This document shows, piece by piece, positions 1-12,838 of a DNA stretch of 64,000 nucleotides (position 1 is the first letter of the stretch; each line of letters starts with the position of its first letter). The position numbers were made by a program, and so were the translations under genes. The DNA is from Lethocerus indicus. Taxonomy: Eukaryota > Arthropoda > Insecta > Hemiptera > Belostomatidae. The DNA is taken from contig JACDQD010000102.1 in the NCBI GenBank assembly GCA_019843655.1, positions 7,821,501-7,885,500 of the forward strand, given 5' to 3'. The notes beneath the pieces were generated by a model that was not told where the DNA came from, searched no databases, and saw only the letters and a list, made by a program, of their open reading frames with translations.

Positions 1-790
1 GGTACAGTTAAATATTATATTTATATGATTAAACTATTGTCCTTAAGTTTATATTTATCAATATAACTATTGTCCTTTATCCAGTTCAGGATTCCGTTTC
101 TCGCCATCCGTCAGAGATCTAGCCAGGATCATACGGCATTTTGCAGCCGATTAGGAGCTAATGTTTTTGTCTTTTTAATTCATTTGTATAACTAGGTGCA
201 TCAATTGTGAGATTTTCGTAATAAGGTAATTATTTCACTTCAAAATAATTACTACAATAGTTTCTATTATATCGAAGCCTGCTATAAATACAGATTCAGA
301 ATTAAGTTTTGACTGCTGCTTAAAGTAAGTATAAATGTATTGAAATTAAGGACCATATTTTGGATAAAATATATTATCGCTGAAAGAGAAAAGCAGAATC
401 TCCTGTCGTCAACTTTCTCAAATCCTTCCTTTCAGAAAAAGGCAGAAGGGGAGGGTTACAATGGGGATAAAATGGATTATTAAAAGAGAAATAGAAGATA
501 AACGGCGCATCAGAGAGTTGACCGAGTTAAGTACTGGCATTCTTGACAAAGCCCTTTATAATTAGGTGTTCTACAAATTATTTCTGTTTTGCGCCCAGCC
601 ATACTTCTAGGGGAGAAAGATTTTAATGCGATTTACCAGAATCTTATCTTCGGAAACAAATCTGAAATCAGTTGCATCAAGGTACGGGAGGGGGAAGGGA
701 GCGGTATAAATAAGTAGGAACGAAATTAACTATCGATTTGCTGTCGAGATTGAAGAAGAAGATTGAAGGCTAAATATTGTAGCATAAGTA

Positions 791-840
791 TAACAATTAT
801 TTATATGTTTCTGATTAACAATTATTGATATGTTTCTGAT
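791..840. repeat. Tandem 25-bp duplication
   Basis: Two adjacent 25-base units, 791-815 and 816-840, differ at a single position (T versus G at unit base 11). The second unit runs into the left edge of duplicate copy 1. Copy 2 of the larger duplicate has only one related unit. Confidence 0.9.
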
Positions 841-1143
841 CGGAGCGAATTAATTGTTGTCGGGACTAGTTTCTATGTAGTCTTAAATATATTTTTTCTT
901 ATTTTTATAACTCCGTAGATGAAATTTATCGACGTGGGAATGAGACCAGTTCGCGGCGAGAAGAATATTTCTGTATATTTCGAGGGAAAGGACTATTTCA
1001 ATCCTATTACTTACGTCTGAACACAATAGAGCTCCTTTAATAATAGTCCCGCAAAGCACCTCCGTTTGACTGTGTAGTATCGTGCGCCGTAATTTCGTTT
1101 CCGAATTAGTTGTATTCTATCTGACGTTCGTAAAAAGCTAATT
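828..1143. repeat. Non-coding direct duplicate, copy 1
   Basis: About 315 bases that reappear in the same orientation at 4562-4869. Similarity is patchy in the left half (with small indels) and very high in the right half. Positions 1055-1117 are identical to 4780-4842, a run of 63 bases. Every frame is interrupted, so the identity does not come from protein constraint. I see no terminal inverted repeats or A tail that would mark a transposon. Confidence 0.93.
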
Positions 1144-1160
1144 GTAAGAAGTCCTAGTGG

Positions 1161-1184
1161 AATTATTAGTTGTAACTAATAATT
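1161..1184. repeat. 24-bp inverted repeat next to duplicate copy 1
   Basis: Perfect 11-base arms, AATTATTAGTT and AACTAATAATT, are separated by GT. The repeat begins 17 bases after the right edge of duplicate copy 1 and has no counterpart beside copy 2. The arms contain ATTA homeodomain-type cores. Confidence 0.8.
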
Positions 1185-4100
1185 ATTAGTTTGCAATATT
1201 TTATGGGAACTTTGTGACGTCTATTAATGTATTTATATTGACATACAATTTAAAATGTTAACTGTTGAATGCCTGAACTTTGCTTGTATATATCAACTAA
1301 ACGGGGTACGCCTGTAGTCGATAATGGATCCATGAATAATGTCCAGTTTGTGGTCAATAATTAAACGAGACAGAAACCTGCAGTTTTCCTTTTTTTCCAC
1401 GAGAGCGGTCGCACGGGGGCCATGTTCTCTGTCTCGTTGAATTCCGTGATTTATTTTTTTAAAAGGCGTCCCTTTTAACGTGGCCACTACACATTCCAAT
1501 TAGGCTCCTGGAGCACACTCAAAACGCTAAATGAACGGGAGTTTTCCTCGGTCAGATATGATTTTTTTCAGTCCGGAGGATGTATATCATCATTTGTAGA
1601 GACTTCACGCATAATCATACGTTACAATGTCTACCGTTCTGTACTAGTTAGTCAAAATAATACTGCGGACTAACTGGGGGTAGATTTTCAGACGTTATTT
1701 AATATATCGCGAGATATTTCTCGTCAATTCTTAGTGTTTATATATTTAAAATAAATGTTGCCATAGACGTATGCACAGAAAAACAGAAGGTAAAGTAAAC
1801 ACGTACGTGAGTAATTTCTTGCCGCGAGTGTAGCAGTCCCAATAAACCACTTTGGAGGCGACGGCTGAAATGAAAGTGCACAGATGTCGTACCGAATTAG
1901 CCTACCTCTGGGTGGGAAAAAGAGCCGCGAAATTGTTTGGTTTTTCCATGGGGCTTAATTCGATTTTCCGGGGCCAGTATCCCAAGCCCCGGTACCCGTA
2001 CTCTTTCAGAGGCTTTCCCGGCCCAGTGTTTCCCTCCCCTCATAAAAAGGAAAATTGTATTCTCTATGTCTCCATTGTGCCGGGTAAGGCTTTCACATTT
2101 GTGTACCCTAGGAAGGCCCAACATGTAATATAATCTATAATTAACCAATGGACGGCTTGTTTCAGTTAATTTAAATATAATATATTCAATAAATTTTGCT
2201 CTCATGCAGTCAATTAAGCTCAGTAAATATTGTACGATATTTCTGGGGTTATAAACTCTCTGTATCCCACTGCTAGAAGAAAATAACATTGGGCGAACTG
2301 TTACTCCCACAAATAACTTTAACGCTTCGATTCGTCAAGAAACTCAAAAATAAAAATATTCCGCTTATCGCTGGCGATGAACCGAATGCATTTTTCTATT
2401 TCGAGATTAAATAAATGTGCAGGAAACAGTTGGAAATACAAGGCAGTGCCGACGTTTCGAATCATTCCGCTACATTCGACGAACCTTTCGCGGCCTGTCG
2501 TTTCGCGTCCGATAACGCCATTCGTATTCCGTGTACGAAGAAAAATAACTAAAAAGCTCCAGTATGGGGGCGGTGGTAAGGGGCGGACTTGTCATTTTTG
2601 TTTTCGTTCCCCGCCGAAGCGAGGTACAAAGTGTGCTCGCCCCTTTAAAGTTGTCGGTCTTGTATTATTTCGTTATAACGGGCCGGGGGCGCAGGCGGTT
2701 GAAACACGATCCTCGAGAACACGAACGTCCACGTTAATTGGATAGTCACGCGAGCTGGGCGCCATAAAACTTTAACAGCTGGCCATACCGCCCCCGTTTA
2801 TTCTTCCCGGCCCCGCGTACCGCCCGGTCCACGTCCCCCCGACTCACTCCGACGGCGAAACTTTTATTAAGTGGATATCCGAAATATGTTACGAGTTTCG
2901 TGCCGATACCGCTTGTCTGACACTTATTAATTGTAGCCCCGAATTAAGTTATTAATTGCAGACGCGAATCCCTGGTGAAGATGGTAATAAAGTGAAACTG
3001 GTCTAGCATAACACGAGTGGACACAAGCTAGCAAAAACCATGATATAATTGTGTATTTAGCCTTGTCTCGGTTCTTCGACTGTTCCAAAGGAAAGTTGAA
3101 AAAATAGGGGGCTTTTCATAAGGATACATTTAACTCCATTAAAAATATAAAGCCCCAGCGTATGAATAGGCGTATCTCAACATGTGTACAGGAACCATAG
3201 AAGTAGTTCCACATATTATAACGCATTAGTGCGATGAACGTTGGTATAAGCAGTAATTATTACGGAAGGAGTATAAAATACTTAAAATTTTATAAGGTTA
3301 ATGTACCGGCTCCCCTGGAATATGTCGAAACCGATTCCAAGGCAAACATCTCCCAAAAGTCCTATTAACGAACCTGGCAATGTAATAATAATTAATATCA
3401 TTGAATACTACTCAAATGCTAGCAGATTGTATACTGTTGTAATTCGATTAGATCGAGCGGAAAATCTGATTTGAGTGAATAGTAACGAAAGAGTGCAATC
3501 GGGCCCCAATAAAACGTTTTCGATGTAGCAATTACACTCGGGCCGCCCATAACTCCCCGACAGTAGGTAAGAGTGCCAACTAATAAAGAAGGCCCCCGCT
3601 ATAAATGCGAACTTCCAGCAGAGGCTCTACTTCTGTTTTATATTCTTAATTTTAGTACGCATGTTTAGTACTCTCCGCCGGCTCGGTTTAAGTCCCCCCG
3701 GGGCTTATAAAACTTCTCTCTCCGCCTCACTCCGCTTCTATCTCCCAGTTCTTCCTCTTACTTTGGGAGCGGCTCCCCTTTCCCCCCTCGGCCCTGGGAA
3801 GCGGTAGTCATTTTTCACCACGGCTTTTTCCCCGACTTTCCTTTCGGCGGCGGTTGTACCACCCTCGCCGTCCCAGCGCACCGTTGGTGGGGGCCTGGGC
3901 GGGGGCGGGGGGTATGAGAAGCGCCACGGTTTTTAATATTGCGGCGAACGGTGAGTTTACAGCAACTTGGGTAGACTCGTGTCGTTCCGTTTCTATGTAT
4001 TCAAATATCCGGGCTATATTAAAAATTATAACATTTTCCGAAAGGCAGCCCGCCGTTATGCGATCGTTAACTTCACAGCAACGCATCGACTTTTTAATAC

Positions 4101-4561
4101 TATCATATACCCGTTACCGAAATATTGTTTTTAATCTCCCGACTTTGCGATACATAAAAACATCGGTGTCTTTTAACCCCTAAACGATAAAAATTGGAAA
4201 TAATTGATGCGGAGGATTCGTTTTTACGGAATCTTGTAGACTATAAAGAAATATTAATAGATCGCAAATAATAAACAGTGAAATGAATGATTAATTTATG
4301 CCGAGTATTTGTCTTGTTATAATTGCATAATATAAGTATTGCGATCGCCATTAATTAATAAACAAGGGCCGCGAATTCCGGCACTGATACCGTTTAAAAG
4401 CGTATTCCCTGTAATTCGATTATGGTATCGAGAAAGGGATAAATCGTTTTTGAAAGAGGAAATCAGATACTTGATATTAATTCGGAAATCCACTTACACG
4501 CGGGACCTCTCTCGTCCTGAAATGAAAGAAAAAAGAAGCCAGATCCGATATGCCCAAGCAT

Positions 4562-4869
4562 CGATATGTTTCTGGACGAGCGAATTAATTGTTGTCGGGA
4601 CTAGTTTCTGTAGATATGCAGTCTAATAGATTTCTTATTATTTTTTAAACCTCCAGAAATGAAATTTACCGACGTTGGAACGAGATCAGTTTGCGGCGAG
4701 ATGAATAAGGGATAGGACTATTTCAATCCTATTACGGACGTCTGGACACAATAGAGCTCCTTTAATTCTAGTCCCGCACAGCACCTCCGTTTGACTGTGT
4801 AGTATCGTGCGCCGTAATTTCGTTTCCGAATTAGTTGTATTCCATCTGACGTTTGTAAAAAGCTAATTT
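4562..4869. repeat. Non-coding direct duplicate, copy 2
   Basis: The second copy of the element at 828-1143, about 3.7 kb away in the same orientation. The last roughly 165 bases differ at only about eight positions by eye, while the left half carries more substitutions and indels. The flanking sequences of the two copies are unrelated. Confidence 0.93.
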
Positions 4870-6711
4870 GTCTCCGAGTCAACATTATTGGCTAGTTTTG
4901 CTTACTTTTTAGTATCACTAGTTTTTTTTATTCCGCTTTTCCAGCATATAAATGGTTAATAACATTTATGAAAATAAATTCTATTTATCGGAATAAACTG
5001 TTCTCTCGATTAATTTCCTGTCCGTAAAGAAATCAATAAACAGCTTTTAAGCAAAAACTAATCGGGTTAAAAAATATAACAAATATAATTAAAGGGGTTT
5101 ATATATTGGCCAGAAAGGGTACTTGAAATAATTACCGCTAATAGCGGCTGACAACTTTATTGGACAATAATTTATTTGATAATTGGTGGTATTCTAAATT
5201 GAGTCTTGTGTAATGAGACATTGCTAATTATAGCTGAAATTATTGACACGTTTTGCTAATTCTTAACGTATTGAAAACTGTGCTCAATACGCACGGGAAT
5301 GGCGCATAGCAACGTTACCCGGTCTGAGGACAACCAATTGATTATAGTCGACCCCTTGGAACACCACGTGTTAGTTTTGTGATCTATCATTCTTTTTTTC
5401 AGCCATTTATTTATTTGTCAAGTGCGATAACCCTGCGCCGGTGCACGCGATTGCGACTCACGCCACACTCACACAACGGTAGCAATACTATAGGTGTTTT
5501 GGAAAACAACATTTAATATTTAATTATTATTTCTTTCTTCCGTTTTTCATTCGGTTGAGCCAATTCTTAGTATCAAATTTAGAAAGTCACATTACGTTAT
5601 GTGTCTATTGTCACATTTAAGATTTTTAATTGGTTACTGGAAAAGAAATACCGTATTTTATGAATGTTGTAAGAACGCGCCACTCTAACAACTAAACGGA
5701 GAATTCCCGATTTCATTTATTGGAGCGCAAATTTGATTAAATTGCAAATTTGAACTGAATTCAAGGACTAGCTCGGATACTCTCATTGCAATCACCGGAA
5801 TATCTGTCCGTTAAACACGGCAAACGCGGGTTTCCTCTCTCTAAATTACGGCACCGGCGTGGGGTCATTTAACGCCGACTCAAAACGCCTCGGATATACC
5901 AATTGGAGCACGTTGGAGGGATTCGGGGCTCGGGCTCGGTAATAACGTTTCAATTAGAGGGATGTTGCATCCCTTATTCGGTTGTTGGGGGTCACCGCAG
6001 GGGTGTTGTTGGCCGCCCGACGGGGCCAGCAGTGAGGTTCTCAAACAGGAAATAACTAACGACGTCACCCGCGGCCGGAAGTAACTCCCAGTCGTGTAAT
6101 TGTCCAGCGAATATCGTCATTGCTTCGATTCATCGATAATTCGGTCATCGGCTAAAGGAGAGTAGAGTGGCGATAATGTTGACAGAAGAAAATGCGCGTG
6201 TAGAATGTTCAAAATTTCTCTTTTCTTCTAAAACACTTTTCATTCGACCGATTATAATGCTGTTTACTTATTAAAATTAAAATTAGGAATCCAAGGAAAT
6301 GATCCACTATATTTTATACTTTACTAGCATGTTTTTTTTTTTAAATAGGAAACTATGATACTTAAAGTAACCAGCATTACCCCGTTTATATGGTCAGTGT
6401 AATATTTCGGTAACGGCATATGTTCAAGCTTGAAAATTCAGTCTGTACGACTGCATAGTTTACGTGACAAATTATGTGATTTAATTTTTTTTTTTGGAAC
6501 CGTCCGACTGTGACTAATTGGTTGTCGCTGAAAATAGCCCCGGCCGGGGGCCCGAAATACCTTTGGAACCGATCGATGAGTCTCGTGCACGGAGTGGAGT
6601 CATCACGGCCGGATATCGATGACCGCGGTTCTATCGATCCGGCCGACGGGTTATCGGCGAAGTGAGGTTTTAATAATGTAACATTAGGAGGGTTTTGTGG
6701 AGGTATCGGCC

Positions 6712-6753
6712 GGAGGGAGGGAGGGAGGGAGGGATGAAGGGTGGGAGGGAGGG
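6712..6753 (+). repeat. GGGA-repeat tract with G-quadruplex potential
   Basis: Consecutive GGGA units are followed after a short break by a second GGG cluster (GGGTGGGAGGGAGGG). Four or more GGG runs with one-base loops satisfy the usual G-quadruplex pattern. ORFs crossing it on either strand are low-complexity artefacts. Confidence 0.9.
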
Positions 6754-9700
6754 ATGTGACAGGCACTGGACTCAATGGCCCTCTATCGATTGCTCACCTT
6801 CTTTTGTGTCCAACGCTAGTCCCCTCCCGTTTCTCCTGTCCCCGGAATTCTTCATTTCAATATACAGTATCGAACCCCTATTTCTAATTGAGTATTCCTT
6901 CCGGTTATTATTTAAACATCTTCCGTTATTTGAAGGGAATATATTGTTTATAGAAAATTTTGTCGAACCCAATTTTTATTTATAAGAGTTTAACTTTTGA
7001 TTCAAATACCCGGTACTACTTTCGAAACTCAAAGAAGCTTGTGTAGCTTCAGTTCTGTATATTAGAATGTAGACATCTATTTACATGTCTCATGTGTGTC
7101 TTTTTCGCCATTGGCGTGGCATTGGTCTACTTCCAGGAAGAGGGTCTCTGTAGGTAAGGGCAAAAACCCATCGAATGGAGACCTCTCAGGTGGTTTCCCT
7201 TGAAACACAGGTGGTAACACAGGAAAAATTCCGGAAAAGATTTATTGTTAGCGGTGTATATTTTATGTTATCAGTTACACCAGAAATATATTGATTTCAA
7301 TCGGGGGTAGCCGGCGGGTGCGAAATTCTTCACACAGTCTTTCTATCTTCGTCTAATAGTTCGCGTTTCTATCAGTTTTAGACGTTTTAGTTTATACTGG
7401 CTTTGTGTGGTTAAAGCGTTGATCAAGATGTGAATATAGCCTCCCACAATTAACTGAACAAACTTAATTTTTTAGAATGAAATCTAGGAATATTTAAAAT
7501 GGATCGCCCGTTTTATTGTGGGCAAGGCATCGCCATGGATTCAACAGTATTTACTATTCCGGGCCGCAGAAGAGGAACGGCCGAGAGCCTCTGAAAAATG
7601 GCCCCTTTAAATTGGGTTTTAAATTCTTCTTTCCGCCACCCCGTAGCCCCTGCGGGGCCCGCAAAGCCATCGCCCCTGGGAATTATCGACGGCCGTGGGG
7701 AAGGGAACGGTCTCTAGGTTTCCGGGTTGGTGGAGTAGAGTGGAAGGAATGAGAGTTTGGATAGATAGCGTGTATTTAGTGTTGTTGGGAGTTGGGGTGG
7801 GAGGAGGAGGCGGGCCGGTATCGCCGAACCCTTTTCAAAGGAATTATTGGAACAGTTTGCGGCCGTTCTTAAAGTGGCGGGGCTTAGGCCTCCCTTAGTC
7901 AACCGGACTTACCCGCTTTACAGACCGCCTTCTAATACCTGCATACCGCATTCGGTCTTTCGCATACAAAGATAAGTGGGCCAATTTAAATTTATCCCAT
8001 CGTATAATATAAATGTAATATTAATTTCTTCGCTGTTAACCGTTGATACTTATTTCCAATTTCGTATAATGAACATGACATACATGGACAGCCATGAGAC
8101 TTACCGTATCATCACTCTTGAGATCTCTGTCCAATCGCCTATTGTTGCAGTCAGAACTGATTTTGTAATTTAAAGATTTACAGAAATTGAATTTTTTTTA
8201 ATAAATTAAATATAAGGAGTACTTCCTAACATCAGTACGCATCAAATATGTACGGATGGTCCAATATCTCTTTACATTGAACCCGTATTTCATTTTCCGT
8301 TCATTTCATAATACGGCAATATTTTGTACGCGGTAACGAATTTAAATATCCGTTCTCCATATCTTCTCCCATATATTGAGCCCCTTTATATGCCTATTTG
8401 AAATTTTAATTTGCATAGATATTAACTTCCTAGCGAATTTTACTTTGAAATCGCTATGCCGGGGTCGCACATATGGGATGTGAGAAAAGATTAATATTAA
8501 TGCTGTATTCGGGGTGACGAAACTAGGAGCGAGTCGGTTTTTTTCTCTCTAGCGTATAGACATGAGTATTCCGAATATTTAAGATACGCTTATCGTATTA
8601 ATATTTTTAATTTAAAAATTTACCAAAGTCTTTTATTTTAGTGGAGTTCTTACTTTTTTTTACACAGTACTTAGAGATTCCGATTATCTACAGGACAATC
8701 TAGGGAGGTTAATGTTCGCTCGGGCCTAGTGGTATCGGGATATTAGGTCGGTGTCAAAAATGAAAATTAATAATTGAGGGGGGCCGGGTGGATGAATCCA
8801 GCCTAACGGCGGGAAAACGCGCGAGGTTTTCACAACGACAAAACCTAACGTGCAAACACCGTTCGGGTCTCACCCAGAGAATTGGGCGAATCAATTTTAA
8901 TGAATAATTGAGACTGCCTTGCGGGGGCGGCTCGCGCTGGCCCCAGTCGGTCCCACGGGCCGTCGGAAATTCTCTCAAATTATTCAATTTCGATTGTATC
9001 GTTTATAATGAAGGTTAGGGACTTTGCGGCTTCGATCCGATATACCCCGCGGCCGGAATTACACTTTTTACCTTCTAACAGGTAAGCGTTTAAAAGTAAA
9101 AACGTAGGCTAATACGGGAAACATAATCACTTAAAGAACTGTCTGGTATTTATGGTATCATCATTCTCCGCATGCTGATTTCGGTATTTTGAAGATGATG
9201 TCAGTTACGGTAGTGAGCAGTTGCTCACGGAAGCGGGAAAAATTATTTTCAATAGTAAAATTCCTTATTATAAGTATGGTAACTTTAGTATAACTACGGA
9301 TAGGTAAGTTCTTCCCAATATATTGGACATCCAAGAAATTGGGGAGAAAAAATTGGAATGTTTAGAATACACGTTTTGTGGTCTGCGGGGGTTGGAATAA
9401 CGTAGATTTCGTGTGTTTCTGTCTCCTGGAAGAAGAGAGAAATTGGAATGTATTTCCAGTTGGCAGGGACGTATATTTAGACGGGTAATTTTAGTCCGTT
9501 TCAGCAGTTCCTTTACACGATAGAGCCGGCTGAAATTTCGGCCGAGTATAGTTTAACGTTTGAGACTTGCTGATAAATAAACCCGCGAATAATATCGCAG
9601 ATTGGGACCACATTTACTGGACCGGGCGGTTGTTCGGGCGGGAACCAATCCCGCATGAAACAATTATGTTCGAACCGCCCGAAGTTGATTCCGAAGCCGG

Positions 9701-10777
9701 GGGTTCTACAATGGATTGTTGGGGGGCGGTCTGTAACGGAATGCACATAAGTTGCAGACTGCCGAACACAATAAGCGGGGGGCCCTACCTGCGTCAGCCC
9801 GCCGCCGCCGTTTTCTATAGCACATGCACATACAGTGCCGCCTCCGCCTAACACGGATTTTCCGAGTATGGGCTTACAGATTTCACACGAGGGCCCGCCC
9901 TCGTATCGAGTGGGGAAATTAGTTTTCCCGGAACCAACTACTGAAAATACAAGCGTTCGGTGTCAGTACAAACTGGGAGATATGAAAGTTCGATAGGCCG
10001 AACGGTTTATTCTTGGCCTAGGGAATATTTTTATTGGGCTTGTTCTATGAATCCTCTGCTTGTCGGAAAACTTCTAATCGACATTGAGTAGTCACGTTCT
10101 GAAAAAGTCAAACTAAAAAATTTATGAGCTAATTGTATTTTATTTTGTATCAAATCGTTCGGGAAAATCAGGCCTAACAGTAGCGGGCACTCCCAACCCT
10201 GGAAAACAACCGTTTATATTACATTCCTTCTAACCGGGCTTTTTCCTTTCCCCAAATTCGCGAGATTGATATTGTCGCCGTTATAAAAATTTCGAAATGA
10301 AAAATTATTTTCTCCTCTCGCTTTGTTTTAATAAAGGACAGCGGAAATTCTGGCGTGGGGGCGGGAGAGAAAAGGTCTTTGACCCGAAAGGTCAGAGCTG
10401 CGAGGGCATCCCCGCGTGGGCCTAACGCCCGCCCGATACCGAGAACGGCCGAGTACTCCGATGTAGCTTCACACTCAACTTAACCTGGAACGCTTCACAA
10501 ACGAGATCGTCGGCGAGGCTCGATTAATTATCACCGTGTACCTAACCATTTGACCTAACCCCAAATCTCTGGACTCTGAAATTAGTAATGCCAGAGTAAT
10601 AACGATAAACTCAATTCCCCGTTTTTATCCTTCCTCTGTACTGTTGTAAAATGATCGTGTAAATAAAATAATCTCGTTTTAACTAGAAACATAATAAAAT
10701 ATTTAAACAATAACAATAGGAACGGCGTTTTTTAACTGTTTGAACTAAGTTTTTATGTAGCCTGCAAATTTTGAAAG

Positions 10778-10792
10778 TATATTTCTAAGAGA
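10778..10792. repeat. Target-site duplication, left copy
   Basis: TATATTTCTAAGAGA, identical to the copy directly after the A tail at 11358-11372. Together they mark both ends of the retrotransposon insertion. Confidence 0.92.
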
Positions 10793-11227
10793 CCCCATAC
10801 GCGTCTCAAAAGAACAGACCTTAACCGCAAATTTGGACTGCTGAGACCTCTATTGAAAAAGACATCAAAACTGACAGTAGACAACAAACTTACAATTTAC
10901 AAAACCATTTTAAAACCGACATGGACTTACGGAATAGAGCTATGGGGTTCCGCTAAGAAATCCAACATCGCCCGCATCCAGAGATTCCAATCAAAAGTCC
11001 TTCGTACCATCCTTAATGCTCCCCGGTATGTTTCTAACCGAACAATCCATAATGACCTCAACATACCGACAGTCGACGAAGTCGCAAAATCACGCTTCCT
11101 TAAATTCCACTCCCGCCTCTCTCCCCATCCAAATCCACTCGTTCAGTCCCTTTCCTCTTCTACCCATCCACTATCCCCACCACGACGGCTTAAACGCCAC
11201 TGGCCCAGAGATCACCTCACTTTTTAA
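10793..11227 (+). pseudogene. Reverse transcriptase C-terminal fragment (Jockey clade)
   Basis: This is an open frame of 144 residues plus stop, beginning at the insertion junction without its own start codon. It shows the region after the polymerase palm that is typical of insect Jockey-clade elements: a Lys/Leu-rich segment (KLTVDNKLTIYKTILKPTWT), then YGIELWGSAKKSNI, the RFQSKVLRTILNAPRYVSN segment, and the H-P-N-P-L motif near the C terminus. The catalytic YxDD motif lies upstream in full-length elements and is absent here. There is no frameshift or internal stop. It is a dead-on-arrival fragment, not a host gene. Confidence 0.9.
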
Positions 11228-11357
11228 AACATGTCAAAAGTGCCATCATTGGGTGGTTTCTTTGTCGTGACTAACACGCCGAAATAATCACATGTATCAA
11301 TTGCACCCATAACTGTATAGGTTGATTGTGCAAAAATAAAACAGTTTAAAAAAAAAA
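10793..11357 (+). mobile_element. 5'-truncated Jockey-type non-LTR retrotransposon
   Basis: The insertion begins abruptly inside a reverse transcriptase reading frame. It continues through the native stop and a 3' UTR of about 120 bases, and ends in a short A tail (about ten As). It is flanked on both sides by an identical 15-base copy of TATATTTCTAAGAGA. The truncated 5' end, A tail and target-site duplication together are the signature of target-primed reverse transcription. The element is about 565 bases, so it lacks ORF1, the endonuclease and most of the polymerase, and cannot move by itself. Intact flanks and an uninterrupted ORF suggest a young copy. Confidence 0.93.
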
Positions 11358-11372
11358 TATATTTCTAAGAGA
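11358..11372. repeat. Target-site duplication, right copy
   Basis: TATATTTCTAAGAGA, a perfect match to 10778-10792, lying immediately downstream of the A tail. Removing the insert and one copy restores a plausible empty site. Confidence 0.92.
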
Positions 11373-12789
11373 AAAGTAAATTATATCCCAATGGAAATTC
11401 GGAGTGAAGTAAATACAATAATAATATATGGGAGTATTAGTGACATTAATATTTGTTCACATAAAAATTAATACCGGTGAGTCAGTTGTCAATCGGTAGT
11501 TCCTTAGGAATTAAATTATTCCTCCAGGGAGATTGCCTTAGAATGACAATTTGACAATTGAGCGTTCAATAGTGGTTTGAACTTGGTCAAATACAAATAT
11601 GAACAATACTGCTTTAAAGTCTTTCTTGTATTGCATTCAACGATTCTTAGTCGCTCGGAGAGGTTAATTCGTGTAGTTGTAATTTCCAGAGTTTAGGAGT
11701 GAGTTGTCCCACTCGGGAGGAAAGTCGCCGGGGCCTTAACAAAACGCAACGCTTCAACCGGCAAATAACTTCGTGCAATATTCACGCCGAGGTTATTTAA
11801 GGGCAAAAGGCAGTCCGGAACGCCTCTCCCCCTCCAACCCCTATTCCAACCCCTCATCCGCCAAGGACCTTTTGATCCTGGCCCCTTCCCGAAGAATGAG
11901 TTTTCAAACCACTCCACACCGGTGTATTTTTCCCTTCACGAGTTTTGTCGAATCGAAGAATAACTCGGGCGTTATTGATGCCAATAAATTTACTCTCATT
12001 TCGGGAATTTAATCTATATCAATAGTTGTCTACTGGCGACTGTTTCTAAACTCAATAGTGGTAGTCGTGTTTCAAAATTAAAATACTTTCTGTAACAAAA
12101 TTACTTTTGTAAATTACATTGTTTTCCATATTAAACCTGAAACAGTTTAGAGGGCTCAAATTTCCGAGTACTTGATCTAACTGCTTAGTGTTCATTCCTA
12201 ATCCAGGAATGAAAATTGTTCATTCCAAAATCAGAAATGAAGCAGATTGGTACATATTCACCAACACTATACACAGGATAAATATATCTGTCAATGAAAG
12301 AGTCATACGACCTCTGACCAATTGCCGATCGATACATAAAAGGTATACCCCCATCCACCTATTAAAATAAAATTCAGAACCCTATTTAAGCACGTTATCG
12401 ATGAGATGTGTATATCACATATTTTATAAATCTATAATGGTTTTCATGCGACGGAAATTACCGTAACATCAATAACTGGGCTATTATTTGATTTTTAGGG
12501 TAAGTGGTTGACGAAATTTTCTCGGCTGAGCGTCCTTTTTACGGTGCCAATTTTTACAAGACCAAAATTGGATTTGTGGGCGTATCGACGGGGCTTTTTC
12601 CCACTGTAAATCTCAGCAATGAAGTAATAGTCGGACTCATTTAACGGGACCCTAGACCGCGTCTAAGGAAGATTCGTCGAAAGAGAAAGCGAGGCGATAG
12701 GATCATTATGAACGCTGTATTAGATTCGGGAACCGATCGAAAGCCAAATAGGATTTATACGGGTTGGTTCCTGTGCCGCGTCCCGGTTG

Positions 12790-12838
12790 GCGCACACACA
12801 CGCGGGCGCGCCTACACACACGCACGGACGCACACACT
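12790..12838. repeat. CA/GC-rich imperfect repeat
   Basis: Imperfect CA runs mixed with CGCG (for example CGCACACACACGCGGGCGCG), an alternating purine-pyrimidine stretch at the left edge of a GC-rich block. Confidence 0.85.

Larger units (their letters stand above)
1..10777. other. Noncoding interval left of the retrotransposon
   Basis: Apart from the duplicated element, the small repeats and the GGGA tract listed separately, I see no supported gene. GC-rich blocks occur at about 2540-2860, 3690-3920, 6530-6620, 7510-7900, 9590-9850 and 10340-10460. The ORFs of 60-137 codons here are concentrated in those blocks or in AT-rich text, have no recognisable motif, and often overlap an equally long ORF on the other strand. 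Confidence 0.6.
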
